Below are positions 38,549 to 47,665 of a stretch of DNA of 64,000 nucleotides, piece after piece. How positions within the stretch are numbered: the first letter of the stretch is position 1; each line of letters starts with the position of its first letter. Under the pieces are notes generated by a model. The model worked only from the letters and a program-made list of their open reading frames with translations. It searched no databases and had not been told where the DNA came from. Source of the DNA: Gammaproteobacteria bacterium (lineage in GTDB: Bacteria > Pseudomonadota > Gammaproteobacteria > Burkholderiales > Rhodocyclaceae); the NCBI GenBank assembly GCA_018825305.1, contig JAHJEO010000021.1:1-64000 (forward strand), read 5' to 3'. The position numbers and the translations under genes are program-made.

Positions 38549-39391
38549 ATGCCCGTGATATCGAGCGCAGCGAGCAAGCCGGAACCCCCCGCGAGGGGGG
38601 CGAAGAGGGGCGGGCAAAACTCGGCGCTGGCGGGACGGCAAATCGTCGTCACGCGGCCGGCCGAGCAATGCGAGCACCTGGCCAGTGCCTTGGTGGCGCA
38701 GGGCGCCCACCCGGTGCTGTTCCCGGTGCTGGCGATTTCCGCCCTCGACGATGTTTCGCCGCTGCTCGACGCCGCGATCCGCCTCGACGGCTTCGACCTC
38801 GCGGTGTTCGTCAGCCCCAACGCCGTGGCCAAGGCGCTCGATGTCATCCTGGCGCGCAGAACCTGGCCGGTGCAGGTGCGCGTCGCCACGGTGGGCAAGA
38901 GCAGCGAGCGCGAACTGGCGCGCTTCGGCATCAATGACGTGATCGCGCCGCAGGATCGTTTCGACTCCGAGGCGCTGCTGGCCCTGCCCGAACTGCAGCA
39001 GATGCAGGGCAAGAAGGTCGTGATCTTCCGCGGCGACGGTGGCCGCGACCTGGTCTTCGAAACCCTGCAGGCGCGCGGCGCCAGCGTCGAGTACGTCACC
39101 GCCTATCGCCGCTCGCGGCCGGTGCTCGACCCGGCGCCGCTGCTCAAGCTGTGGAGCGACGGCCGCCTCGATGCGGTGACGCTGACCAGCAGCGAGGGCC
39201 TGCGCAACTTGTGGGACATGCTGGGCAAGCTCGGCCAGAGCTACCTGAAGCAGACGCCCGTGTTCGTGCCGCACGCCCGCATCGCCGAGCAGGCGCAGGC
39301 ACTCGGCCTGCAGCGCATCGAAATCACCGGCCCGGCCGACGATGGCCTGGTTGCCGGACTACAGGACTATTTCACCCGCCATGAATCCTGA
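38549..39391 (+). CDS. hemD: uroporphyrinogen-III synthase
   Basis: 280 residues from ATG 38549 (GTG 38555 also has GGAG before it). It closes hydroxymethylbilane to uroporphyrinogen III. Homologues start close to LAGRQIVVTRPAEQCEHLASAL, so about 28 N-terminal residues here (ISSAASKPEPPARGAKRGG) are an extension encoded by the repeat-rich spacer. Further signatures: FDLAVFVSPNAVAKAL, VATVGKSS, KKVVIFRGDGGRDLVFETL and LDAVTLTSSEGLRNLW. The stop overlaps hemX. Confidence 0.92.
   Translation: MPVISSAASKPEPPARGAKRGGQNSALAGRQIVVTRPAEQCEHLASALVAQGAHPVLFPVLAISALDDVSPLLDAAIRLDGFDLAVFVSPNAVAKALDVILARRTWPVQVRVATVGKSSERELARFGINDVIAPQDRFDSEALLALPELQQMQGKKVVIFRGDGGRDLVFETLQARGASVEYVTAYRRSRPVLDPAPLLKLWSDGRLDAVTLTSSEGLRNLWDMLGKLGQSYLKQTPVFVPHARIAEQAQALGLQRIEITGPADDGLVAGLQDYFTRHES
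38616..38639 (+). repeat. 24-bp dispersed repeat, copy 6
   Basis: AAAACTCGGCG, CTGGCG, GG, ACGGC, the apparent consensus form. It encodes N-S-A-L-A-G-R at the junction between the HemD extension and the conserved domain. Confidence 0.75.
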
Positions 39392-40505
39392 ATCAGCCCC
39401 ATCCGAAAATTCGGCGCTGCTGTCGCCACCTGCGCCCGAGACCGCAGACGCAGGCGCTCCCGATCCGGCTCCCGCCGCCCGTGCCACGGCCGGCAAGTCC
39501 GGCGTGCGCATGCTCATCGTCGGCATCGCGGCCATCGCCGTGCTGGCAGTGGCGCTGGCCGGCGCGCAATGGTTCGATACGCGCTCGCGCCTGGCCACGG
39601 TGCAGGAAGAGCTGGCAAAACGCCTGAGTGCCAGCGACGGCCAGGCGCGCGACGCAGCCGCCATCGGCCGCCAGAACCACGAGACGCTGCAGACGCTGCA
39701 GGCCAAGGTCGGCGCACTCGAGGCCAAACTGGCCGAGTCGCAGTCGCAGCAGCTGGCGCTGGAGGCGCTGTATCAGGAGCTGTCGAAAAGCCGCGAGGAG
39801 AGCATCGTCACCGAAGCCGAGCAGGCCGTGAGCATCGCGGCCCAGCAACTGCAGCTCGCCGGCAACGTCGAGGCCGCGCTGATCGCGCTGAGCGGCGCCG
39901 AGGCGCGGCTGGCGCGCTCGGCCAGCCCCCAATTCCTTGGCCTGCGCAAGCTGATCGCGCGCGACATCGACCGCCTGCGCGCGCTGCCCACCGCCGACGT
40001 GCCGGGCATGGCGATGAAACTGGAGGGCGTCATCGCCAGCATCGATGCCATGCCGTTCGCGTTCGAGCAGCGGCCGCGCGCCGAGGCGCCGTCGGCCAAG
40101 CCGAAAGCCGTGGCGGTGCCCGTTGCGCCGACCGAGCTCGCCTACTGGCAGCGGCTTGCTGCCGATGTCTGGAACGAGTTCCGCCAACTGGTGCGCGTCG
40201 AGCGCATGGACCATTCCGATCCGGGCCTGCTGTCGCCGCAACAGACCATCTACCTGCGCGAGAACCTCAAGCTGCGCCTGGTCAATGCCCGCCTTGCCCT
40301 GCTGGCGCGCGACGGCAAGAGTTTCCGCGAAGACATGCGGCAGGCGCAGGCATGGCTGGAGCGCTACTTCGATAACCGCGCCAAGCCGGTGCAGGCCGCG
40401 CTGGTCACGGTCAAGGCGCTGGCCGTGGCGGATGTCGCCGTCGTGCCCCCCGGCCTCAACGAGACGCTGGCGGCGTTGCGCAACTTCAAGGCGGCAAAGA
40501 AATGA
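39381..40505 (+). CDS. hemX: HemX-like membrane-anchored protein
   Basis: 374 residues from ATG 39381, overlapping the hemD stop. An Ala/Pro-rich cytosolic tail (1-42) is followed by one membrane helix ([23 protein letters not shown]), a coiled coil about 70-150 (VGALEAKLAESQSQQLALEALYQEL) and a helical periplasmic domain (YWQRLAADVWNEFRQLVRVERM). It is the HemX-type protein found after hemD, annotated in some databases as uroporphyrin-III C-methyltransferase although no methyltransferase motif is present. A partial copy of the 24-bp repeat (39406-39420) encodes ENSALL near the start. Confidence 0.9.
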   Translation: MNPESAPSENSALLSPPAPETADAGAPDPAPAARATAGKSGVRMLIVGIAAIAVLAVALAGAQWFDTRSRLATVQEELAKRLSASDGQARDAAAIGRQNHETLQTLQAKVGALEAKLAESQSQQLALEALYQELSKSREESIVTEAEQAVSIAAQQLQLAGNVEAALIALSGAEARLARSASPQFLGLRKLIARDIDRLRALPTADVPGMAMKLEGVIASIDAMPFAFEQRPRAEAPSAKPKAVAVPVAPTELAYWQRLAADVWNEFRQLVRVERMDHSDPGLLSPQQTIYLRENLKLRLVNARLALLARDGKSFREDMRQAQAWLERYFDNRAKPVQAALVTVKALAVADVAVVPPGLNETLAALRNFKAAKK

Positions 40506-40623
40506 TGGCCCCCCGCGCTCGCAACAACGGCTTGTGTCCCCGGCAAGGCCGGGGACGGTATCCCCTGCGGACGCTGCCCGCCACGGGGGGGCATGTCCCC
40601 CGTGGGACGGCCCGGTGGGGGGC
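40506..40623. repeat. GC-rich spacer element before hemY (copy C)
   Basis: 118 bases separate hemX and hemY. The element opens with ATGGCCCCCCGCGCTCGCAA, holds hairpins (GTCCCCGG-caa-GGCCGGGGAC near 40538 and CCACGGGGG-gcatgt-CCCCCGTGG near 40580), and ends with GGGACGGCCCGG and a G-tract that acts as ribosome-binding site for ATGATG of hemY. The same opening and ending occur before hemF. Confidence 0.65.
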
Positions 40624-41793
40624 ATGATGCGCGCCCTGCTCTGGCTGCTGCTGCTGGCCGCGCTGGGTGTCGGCCTGTCGCAGGTGGCGTACCACAATGA
40701 CGGTTATGCGCTGTTCGTGCTGGCGCCGTGGCGTGTCGAAATCTCGCTCAACCTGCTCCTGTTATTGCTGGTCGGGGGATTTTTCCTGCTCTACTGGGCC
40801 TTCCGCTCTCTCGGCGCCGTGCTGCGGCTGCCGCGACAGGTCGGCGAGTTTCGCGCCCGCCGCGCCCATGCGCGCGCCGAGGGCCGGCTGCACGATGCCC
40901 TGCGCTGCTTCGCCGAGGGCCGTTTTTCCAACGCGCTGAAGGATGCCGAGAAGGTGTTCGATGCCGGCCATGCCAAGGGCCTGGCGGCTCTGGTGGCCTG
41001 GCGCGCGGCGCATGCCCTGCGCGACGAGCAGCGCGAGCGCGAATGGCAGCAAAAGGCGGTCGAACATGGCGAGGGCGGCAAGGCGGCGGTGCTGATGACC
41101 GAGGCCGAGCTGGCCGTCGAGTCGCGCGACTTCACCGCGGCGCTGGCGGCGCTCGACCGCCTTGCCGCCCTCGGCGGCCGCCACATCGGCGCCCAGCGCC
41201 TGGCCTTGCGCGCTTATCAGGGCAGCGGCAACTGGCGCGAGGTGGCACGCCTGGCACGGCAACTGGAAAAGCACCGAGCACTTAACCCGGAGCAGGCCGC
41301 GCCGTTGCGCCGGCGCGCCCATGCCGAAGTGCTCAAGGGCATGGGCGACGATGCCAAGGCGATTCATTCCTACTGGCGAGAAATTTCCGGCGAGGACCGG
41401 CTGGAACCGCGCCTGGTGCAGGAGGCGGCGCGTGGGCTGGTCGCCGCCGGCGACTGCGCCGGCGCGGCGCACCTGGTCGAGGAGGTTCTCGACGAGCGCT
41501 GGGATTCGTCCTTGATCGCCACCTATGCGCAGTGTCCGGGTGGCGACGTGGTGGGCCGCATCGCCCATTGCGAGAAGTGGCTGCACGAACATCCGCGCGA
41601 CGCCCAGTTGCTGCTGGCGCTGGGACGGCTGTGCCGCGAGCGGCAACTGTGGGGCAAGGCACAAAGCTATTTCGAGGCCTCGCTGGCGGTGGAAAAGACG
41701 CGTGCCGCCCATGTCGAACTGGCGCAACTCCTCGACCAGCTCGAAAACTCGGCGCTGGCGGAACGGCACTACCGCGCCGCGGCGGTGCTTTAA
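40624..41793 (+). CDS. hemY: HemY-like TPR protein of the heme operon
   Basis: 389 residues from ATG 40624 (second ATG at 40627). Two N-terminal membrane helices (LLWLLLLAALGVGLSQVAY, LNLLLLLLVGGFFLLYWAF) flank DGYALFVLAPWRVEI, followed by the HemY_N motif and TPR-type helical repeats to the end (HLVEEVLDERWDSSLI, LLLALGRLCRERQLWGKAQSYFEASLAVE). This is the proteobacterial TPR HemY, not the Bacillus oxidase of the same name. Its function in heme homeostasis is not settled. The end contains a 24-bp repeat (ENSALAERH). Confidence 0.92.
   Translation: MMRALLWLLLLAALGVGLSQVAYHNDGYALFVLAPWRVEISLNLLLLLLVGGFFLLYWAFRSLGAVLRLPRQVGEFRARRAHARAEGRLHDALRCFAEGRFSNALKDAEKVFDAGHAKGLAALVAWRAAHALRDEQREREWQQKAVEHGEGGKAAVLMTEAELAVESRDFTAALAALDRLAALGGRHIGAQRLALRAYQGSGNWREVARLARQLEKHRALNPEQAAPLRRRAHAEVLKGMGDDAKAIHSYWREISGEDRLEPRLVQEAARGLVAAGDCAGAAHLVEEVLDERWDSSLIATYAQCPGGDVVGRIAHCEKWLHEHPRDAQLLLALGRLCRERQLWGKAQSYFEASLAVEKTRAAHVELAQLLDQLENSALAERHYRAAAVL
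41744..41767 (+). repeat. 24-bp dispersed repeat, copy 7
   Basis: AAAACTCGGCG, CTGGCG, GA, ACGGC. It lies within the last 17 codons of hemY. Confidence 0.7.
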
Positions 41794-41879
41794 CGGCCGG
41801 TCGAGACACGGGCGCCGCAGGGCGTCCCCGCCACAGCCGCTCGCGACCCGGGTAGCGTCCCACGGAGTTCCCCTGTCGT

Positions 41880-41908
41880 TTGACGGGTTTTCCCCCTGCC
41901 GCTATCAT
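41880..41908 (+). promoter_or_regulatory. sigma-70 promoter of the PhnD-like/GGDEF-EAL operon
   Basis: TTGACG (41880-41885), 17 bases, TATCAT (41903-41908). The transcript would start about 33 bases before the ATG at 41948. Confidence 0.65.
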
Positions 41909-41947
41909 CGACACCTCTGCATTCCGACATAGGCCGAAGGCACTAAC

Positions 41948-42853
41948 ATGAGGATCGCGCGACTCGTTGCCTTCATCCTTCTTGCTGGAGTTGCCGTCAC
42001 CGCGTTCGCCCAGGGCTACAAGCCCACCGGCAGCGCGCCGGCTCGTGAAACCTACGTCTTCGGCATCCATCCCTATACCAATCCGCAGGACCTGTTCGAG
42101 GCCTACGCGCCGATCATGCGCTACCTCGAGAGCAAGTTGCCGGGAACCCGCTTCGAGGTCGAGGCGTCCCGCGACTACGGCGACTACGAAGGCAAGCTCG
42201 CTGCCCGGCGCTTCCACTTTTCCCTGCCCAATCCGGCCCAGGGCGTGGCGAGTTTCGAGCATGGCTACCGCGTCATCGCCAAAATGACGCCCGACGACGA
42301 TTTTCGCGGCCTTTTCATCTCCCGCACCGGCGATGCACCGGCGATGCCCCGGGACCTTGCCGGGAAAACCCTGTGCTTCACCTCGGCCACGGCACTGGCC
42401 GGCACGCTGCAGCCGCTGATGTGGCTGCACGATCAGGGCGTGGATGTGAAAAGCCTGAAGATCCGCTACGTCGGCTCCCAGTTTTCGTCCATCCTCAATG
42501 CCTGGAACGGCGAATTTGACGCCTGCGGCAGCACCTCCCGCTTCTTCCGCACATGGGCGCGCAACAACCCGGACAAGGCGACGGACGTGAAGGTGCTTTG
42601 GCGCACACCGCCGCTGCCCCACAATCCGGTGGTGGCGCGAGACGATGTGCCGGCCGAAGTCGCGACGCGGGTGGCGCGCGCACTGGTTGAACTAAGCAAG
42701 GATCCGACGGTGGACCAGAGCCAGTTTCGGGTTGATCAGCAGCATTTCGAACTGGCGGACAACGGTGCCTACGCGCCGGTGGGTGCTTTCCTGCGCCGCT
42801 ACGATGCGGCGATCGGCCTGCCAGCCCAGATCAAGCCGCCGGCGCTTCGCTGA
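41948..42853 (+). CDS. PhnD-like periplasmic binding protein
   Basis: A 301-residue protein with a signal peptide (about 1-21, AVTAFAQ) and the type 2 periplasmic-binding fold of the phosphate/phosphonate-binding family: FGIHPYTNPQDLFEAYAPIMRYLESKL, LAGKTLCFTSATALAGTLQP and YVGSQFSSILNAWNGEFDACG. No ABC permease or ATPase gene follows. Instead a membrane GGDEF-EAL protein starts 23 bases downstream. Solitary PhnD-like proteins next to signalling proteins commonly present a ligand to the sensor; that pairing is inferred here. Confidence 0.85.
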   Translation: MRIARLVAFILLAGVAVTAFAQGYKPTGSAPARETYVFGIHPYTNPQDLFEAYAPIMRYLESKLPGTRFEVEASRDYGDYEGKLAARRFHFSLPNPAQGVASFEHGYRVIAKMTPDDDFRGLFISRTGDAPAMPRDLAGKTLCFTSATALAGTLQPLMWLHDQGVDVKSLKIRYVGSQFSSILNAWNGEFDACGSTSRFFRTWARNNPDKATDVKVLWRTPPLPHNPVVARDDVPAEVATRVARALVELSKDPTVDQSQFRVDQQHFELADNGAYAPVGAFLRRYDAAIGLPAQIKPPALR

Positions 42854-42876
42854 GCGCGACAACCCGGTCGCCAACG

Positions 42877-45297
42877 TTGACTCGCTGGCTCGACTTCCTG
42901 CTCCATAGCGTCCGCGGCCGCATCATCGTCGGCGTGGTGCTGCTGCACGCCGTGCTGATGGGGCTGGTCGTGAGCGACATGGTGGTCCGCCAGCAGGATT
43001 TCATGCAGGCACAGCTGGCGCGCGAAGGCGCCAGCCTCGCGCAGACGCTCGCCCTCAACGCGCCATCGTGGCTCATCAGCAACGACGTCACCGGCATGGA
43101 CGAACTCGTGGACAGCCTGCGGGCCGCCCCCAACCTGCAATTGGCCCTGATCCAGGACCGCCAGGGCAAGGTGCGGGCGAGCACCGATCCCGACCTGCTC
43201 AACCTGGTGCTCGACGATGCGGACAGCCGCCGACTGCTGACGGCCGGGGGGCCACGCCAGATTTGGCATGGCGGATTGGTGGATAGCGCTTCCGACATCG
43301 TATCGGGCGGCCGCACCATCGGCCATGCCCGGGTGATCATCAACGCCGGTCCGGTGCAGACCGAACTGGATGCCGTCACCCGCAAGGGCATCGCCTATAC
43401 GCTGTTTGCCATCCTGTTCGGCGGCATGGTGGCCTGGCTGGCGGTGCGTACCATGACGAATCGCCTGGAACGGCTTTCCAACGCCGCCGACCGCATTGCC
43501 GCTGGCAACCTTGATGTGGAGCTGGCAGCAGACCGGGGGCGCGACGAAGTCGCTCGCCTGACCCGCGACTTTGGCCAGATGGTGGCGGCGCTGGCCGACG
43601 ACCGGCGTCGCCGCGACGATGCCGAAGCCTTGTTGTTCGAGGAGAAGGAGCGTGCCCAGGTGACCCTGGCGTCCATCGGCGACGGCGTCATCACCACGGA
43701 CATGGCCGGCAAGGTGGGTTTCCTCAACAGCGTCGCCGAGATACTCACCGGCTGGACCAATGCCGAGGCCGCGGGATTGCCGCTCGAACAGGTATTCCGC
43801 ATCATCAACGAGGACAGCCGGGCGGTGGTCGAAAACCCGGTCGAAATCGCGCTGCGTACCGGAACCGTGGTCGGCCTGGCCAACCATACGGTGCTGATTC
43901 GCCGCGACGGCGCCGAGATGAACATCGAGGACTCCGCGGCGCCGATTCGCGACCGCTCGGGCACCGTGATCGGCGTCGTCTTGGTGTTCCACGATGTCAC
44001 CCAGGCCCACGAGATGGCCCGCCGGATGGGCTGGGCCGCCACCCACGACTCGCTTACCGGCCTGCACAACCGGGCCGAATTCGAGCGCCGCCTGCAGGCC
44101 CTGATCCAGCGCACCGACCTGGGCAGGCATCATGCCCTGCTATACATCGACCTCGATCAGTTCAAGGTGGTCAACGATACCTGCGGACACGCCGCCGGCG
44201 ACCAGATGCTCTGCCAGATCGCCACCTTGATGCATGCGCGCATGCGCGAGTCGGACACCCTGGCCCGGCTCGGTGGCGACGAATTCGGTGTGTTGCTGGA
44301 GAATTGTCCGGCCGAGAAGGCGCGACAGATCGCCGAAGGCATTCTCGAAGCCATTCGCAGTTTCAGGTTCGCCTGGGACGACAAGGCGTTCCTTGTCGGC
44401 GCCAGCATCGGCGTGGTCGAGATGGCGGGCGAGGACCTGAGCGCCACCCAACTGCTGGCCGCTGCCGATACCGCCTGCTATGCCGCCAAGGACGGGGGGC
44501 GAAACCGCATCCAGATATTCAATGCCTCGGACACGGAAACGATTCGCCGTTCCAGCGAGATGCATTGGGTCGCGCACATCAACAAGGCTTTCGACGACAA
44601 CCGCTTCCGCCTGTACTGGCAGGCCATCGAGCCGTTGCGCGAGGATGCCGGGGGCGGGCGACATGGTGAAATCCTGCTGCGCATGATCGACGACGCCGGC
44701 GAACTGGTATCGCCGGCAGCCTTCCTGCCCGCAGCCGAACGCTACAACCTGATGCCGCGCATCGACCGCTGGGTGGTCAGCGAGTCCCTGCGCTGGCTGG
44801 CCGACAATCCGCAAATGGTCCAGTGCGGCTCGATCAACCTGTCGGGCCAGTCCCTGGGCGACGAGCAACTGCTCGACTTCGTGCTCGGGCAGCTAGGCGA
44901 AACAGCCGTCGACCCGGGCCGCATCTGTTTCGAGATCACCGAGACGGCGGCCATCGCCAACCTGACCAAGGCCATACGCTTCATTGGCGCCCTGCGCGCG
45001 AGCGGTTGCCGTTTCTCCCTCGACGACTTCGGCAGCGGCCTGTCCTCCTTCGGCTACCTGAAGAACCTGCCGGTGGACTTCCTCAAGATCGACGGCGGAT
45101 TCATCCGCAACATCATCCGCAACCCGGTCGACCAGGCGATGGTGGCGGCCATCAACAACATCGGCCATGTCATGGGGCTGGAGACGATCGCCGAGTTCGT
45201 CGAGAGCGAAGAAATCAGGTTGTGGCTGCGTGCCCAGGGCGTCGACTATGGCCAGGGCTATGCCATAGCCCGGCCGGTGCCGCTCGAAGGGCTCTGA
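42877..45297 (+). CDS. membrane HAMP-PAS-GGDEF-EAL cyclic-di-GMP protein
   Basis: 806 residues from TTG 42877; I see no ATG or GTG near. Order: TM1 (IIVGVVLLHAVLMGLVV), a periplasmic domain about 35-165, TM2 (LFAILFGGMVAWLAV), HAMP, PAS about 265-385 (SIGDGVITTDMAGKVGFLNSVAEILTGW), GGDEF about 400-550 with intact RLGGDEF and an I-site RESD five residues before, and EAL about 570-800. The EAL motif reads EILLR, but the metal ligands are kept (NLSGQ, FEITET, DDFGSGLSSFGYLK, ETIAEFVE). Both activities may be present. It probably senses through the binding protein encoded upstream. Confidence 0.9.
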   Translation: MTRWLDFLLHSVRGRIIVGVVLLHAVLMGLVVSDMVVRQQDFMQAQLAREGASLAQTLALNAPSWLISNDVTGMDELVDSLRAAPNLQLALIQDRQGKVRASTDPDLLNLVLDDADSRRLLTAGGPRQIWHGGLVDSASDIVSGGRTIGHARVIINAGPVQTELDAVTRKGIAYTLFAILFGGMVAWLAVRTMTNRLERLSNAADRIAAGNLDVELAADRGRDEVARLTRDFGQMVAALADDRRRRDDAEALLFEEKERAQVTLASIGDGVITTDMAGKVGFLNSVAEILTGWTNAEAAGLPLEQVFRIINEDSRAVVENPVEIALRTGTVVGLANHTVLIRRDGAEMNIEDSAAPIRDRSGTVIGVVLVFHDVTQAHEMARRMGWAATHDSLTGLHNRAEFERRLQALIQRTDLGRHHALLYIDLDQFKVVNDTCGHAAGDQMLCQIATLMHARMRESDTLARLGGDEFGVLLENCPAEKARQIAEGILEAIRSFRFAWDDKAFLVGASIGVVEMAGEDLSATQLLAAADTACYAAKDGGRNRIQIFNASDTETIRRSSEMHWVAHINKAFDDNRFRLYWQAIEPLREDAGGGRHGEILLRMIDDAGELVSPAAFLPAAERYNLMPRIDRWVVSESLRWLADNPQMVQCGSINLSGQSLGDEQLLDFVLGQLGETAVDPGRICFEITETAAIANLTKAIRFIGALRASGCRFSLDDFGSGLSSFGYLKNLPVDFLKIDGGFIRNIIRNPVDQAMVAAINNIGHVMGLETIAEFVESEEIRLWLRAQGVDYGQGYAIARPVPLEGL

Positions 45298-45337
45298 TCC
45301 TGGCACCCCACCCGGATGCTATGGCCGGCGAGGCCGC

Positions 45338-46234
45338 CTACACCCAGTCGCGCGGCGGCAGGAAGTCGGTGTAGAGCTTTTCCTCAGGGGTGCCGGCTTC
45401 GGGGCGCCAGTCGTAGCGCCACTTGACCACGGGCGGCAGCGACATCAGGATCGATTCGGTGCGGCCGCCCGACTGCAGGCCGAACAGCGTGCCGCGATCC
45501 CACACCAGGTTGAACTCGACGTAACGGCCGCGACGATAGGCCTGGAAGTCGCGTTCGCGATCAGTGTAGGGCAGGTCGCGGCGCCGTTCGCAGAGTGGCA
45601 GGTAGGCGGCGGTGAACCGGTCGCCGACGCTCTGCGTCAGGGCGAAGCACCGGTCGAAGCCTCCCTCGTTCAGGTCGTCGAAGAAGATGCCGCCGATGCC
45701 GCGCGCTTCCTGGCGATGCTTGAGGTAGAAGTACTCGTCGCACCACTTCTTGTAGCGGGCGTGGACATCGTCGTCCGCTTCCAGATTGAATGGGGCGAGC
45801 GCTTCCTTGCAGGTACGGTGAAAGTGCTGCGCATCCTCGGCGAAGCCGTAGTAGGGCGTCAGGTCCATGCCGCCGCCGAACCACCACACCGGCGCTTCGC
45901 CGTCTTTCGTCGCGACGAAGCAACGCACGTTCATGTGGGTCGTCGGGCAATAGGGGTTGCGTGGGTGCATGACCAGCGACACGCCCATGGCCTCAAAGCG
46001 GCGGCCCGCCAACTCGGGCCGGTGGGCCGTGGCCGAGGCCGGCATGGAGTCGCCGGTGACGTGGGAGAAATTGACGCCGCCGCGCTCGAAGAAGTCGCCT
46101 TCCTCCAGCAGGATCGAGGTGCCGCGGCCCCAGGCATCGCGGCGGAAGGGCTTGCCGTCGAACTTTTCGAGCTCCCCGACGATGCGTTCCTGCAGGCGCG
46201 TGAAGTACTCGCGGATCGGCGCAGTGTCCATCAT
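45338..46234 (-). CDS. hemF: oxygen-dependent coproporphyrinogen-III oxidase
   Basis: 298 residues from ATG 46234 (ATG 46231 follows directly). It converts coproporphyrinogen III to protoporphyrinogen IX using O2. Signatures: [61 protein letters not shown] and [32 protein letters not shown]. It lies last in the dusB-fis-purH-purD-hemF series. Its ATGATG start is supplied by a GC-rich spacer element shared with hemY. Confidence 0.96.
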   Translation of the reverse strand: MMDTAPIREYFTRLQERIVGELEKFDGKPFRRDAWGRGTSILLEEGDFFERGGVNFSHVTGDSMPASATAHRPELAGRRFEAMGVSLVMHPRNPYCPTTHMNVRCFVATKDGEAPVWWFGGGMDLTPYYGFAEDAQHFHRTCKEALAPFNLEADDDVHARYKKWCDEYFYLKHRQEARGIGGIFFDDLNEGGFDRCFALTQSVGDRFTAAYLPLCERRRDLPYTDRERDFQAYRRGRYVEFNLVWDRGTLFGLQSGGRTESILMSLPPVVKWRYDWRPEAGTPEEKLYTDFLPPRDWV

Positions 46235-46316
46235 GCCTTCGCCGGGCCGCCCCAAGAAGGCATGCGCCCCCCTGTGGGGGGCAGCGAGCCGGGTTTGCGA
46301 GCGTGGAGGGCCATTA
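46235..46316. repeat. GC-rich spacer element before hemF (copy D)
   Basis: Read on the minus strand, the 82-base purD-hemF spacer opens with ATGGCCCTCCACGCTCGCAA, contains GCCCCCC-aca-GGGGGGC, and ends GGGGCGGCCCGG, GAAGGC, ATGATG. The opening matches the hemX-hemY spacer at 18 of 20 positions by eye, and the ending has the same plan. Confidence 0.65.
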
Positions 46317-47585
46317 CTAGCGCTTGATGGCGCGATGGCCGATGTCGCGGCGGTACTGCATGCCGTCGAAGCGGATCTGGTCGACCACTTCGTAGGCATT
46401 CTTCTGTGCCGAGCGGACGTTGTCGCCGAGCGCGGTCACGCATAGGACGCGGCCACCGGCGGTCACGACGTGGCCGTCCTTCTCCGTGGTGCCGGCATGG
46501 AAGACACGAGCATCGGCTGCGTTCTTGCCGAGGCCGTGGATGGGCTCGCCCTTCTTTGGATTTTCCGGGTAGCCGCCGGCGGCGAGCACCACGCCGAGGG
46601 CGACGCGGCGGTCCCATTCGGCCTCGACCTTGTCGAGGCGGCCGTCGATGGCGGCATCGACCAGTTCGACCAGGTCGCTCTTGAGGCGCAGCATGATCGG
46701 CTGGGTCTCGGGGTCACCCATGCGGCAGTTGAATTCGAGCACCTTGAGGCTGCCGTCGGGCTTGATCATCAGGCCGGCGTAGAGGAAGCCGGTGAACAGG
46801 ATGCCGTCCTTGTCCATGCCGGCGATGGTCGGCATGATCACCTCGCGCATGACGCGGGCGTGGATCTCGGGAGTCACCACCGGTGCTGGCGAATAGGCAC
46901 CCATGCCGCCGGTGTTGGGGCCCTGGTCGTCGTCCTTGAGGCGCTTGTGGTCCTGGCTGGTGGCCAGCGCCAACGCATGGTGGCCGTCGGCCATGACGAT
47001 GAAGCTGGCTTCCTCGCCGTCGAGGAATTCCTCGATGACGACGCGGGCACCGGCGTCGCCCATCTTGTTGCCGAGCAGCATGTCGTCGATGGCGGCGTGC
47101 GCCTCGCCCGCCAGCGTGGCGACGACGACGCCCTTGCCGGCAGCCAGGCCGTCGGCCTTGACGACGATGGGCGCACCTTCGGCGTCGATGTAGGCGTGGG
47201 CCGCGGCGGCATCGGTGAAGGTGCGGAACTTCGCCGTGGGAATGCCGTGGCGGTGCATGAACTGCTTGGCGAAGTCCTTCGAACTTTCGAGCTGGGCGGC
47301 GGCCTGGCTCGGGCCGAAGATGCGCAGGTCGGCCTCGCGGAAGGCATCGACCACGCCGGCGGCCAGCGGCGCCTCGGGACCGACCACGGTGGCGTGGATG
47401 GCGTTGTCGCGGGCGAAGGCGACCAGATCGGAAATTTTCGTGAGCGGCAGGTTCTCGAGACCGTCCTCGTGCGCCGTGCCGGCATTGCCGGGCGCCACAT
47501 AGACCTTCTGCACCCGCGGCGATTGCGCCAGCCGCCAGGCCAGCGCATGTTCGCGGCCGCCGGAACCGATGACGAGGAGTTTCAT
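46317..47585 (-). CDS. purD: phosphoribosylamine-glycine ligase
   Basis: A 422-residue ATP-grasp enzyme joining glycine to phosphoribosylamine in purine synthesis. Motifs: [22 protein letters not shown] at the start, [30 protein letters not shown], and [28 protein letters not shown]. It lies 78 bases after purH, with a long hairpin in the gap, and ends at the GC-rich spacer before hemF. Confidence 0.97.
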   Translation of the reverse strand: MKLLVIGSGGREHALAWRLAQSPRVQKVYVAPGNAGTAHEDGLENLPLTKISDLVAFARDNAIHATVVGPEAPLAAGVVDAFREADLRIFGPSQAAAQLESSKDFAKQFMHRHGIPTAKFRTFTDAAAAHAYIDAEGAPIVVKADGLAAGKGVVVATLAGEAHAAIDDMLLGNKMGDAGARVVIEEFLDGEEASFIVMADGHHALALATSQDHKRLKDDDQGPNTGGMGAYSPAPVVTPEIHARVMREVIMPTIAGMDKDGILFTGFLYAGLMIKPDGSLKVLEFNCRMGDPETQPIMLRLKSDLVELVDAAIDGRLDKVEAEWDRRVALGVVLAAGGYPENPKKGEPIHGLGKNAADARVFHAGTTEKDGHVVTAGGRVLCVTALGDNVRSAQKNAYEVVDQIRFDGMQYRRDIGHRAIKR

Positions 47586-47599
47586 AGGATGATCCTTGA

Positions 47600-47665
47600 A
47601 ATTCCGGTCACGGCGCGTTCATGACGCGAAGTCGACAAAGCCATGAACGCGCCAGGGACGGAATT
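47600..47665. repeat. long two-part inverted repeat between purH and purD
   Basis: GGCGCGTTCATG (47612-47623) and CATGAACGCGCC (47642-47653) are exact complements. Outside them AATTCCG (47600-47606) pairs with CGGAATT (47659-47665). The outer right arm overlaps the purH stop codon. No U-run follows on the minus strand, so it is not a standard terminator; RNA processing, attenuation or protein binding are possible. Confidence 0.7.
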
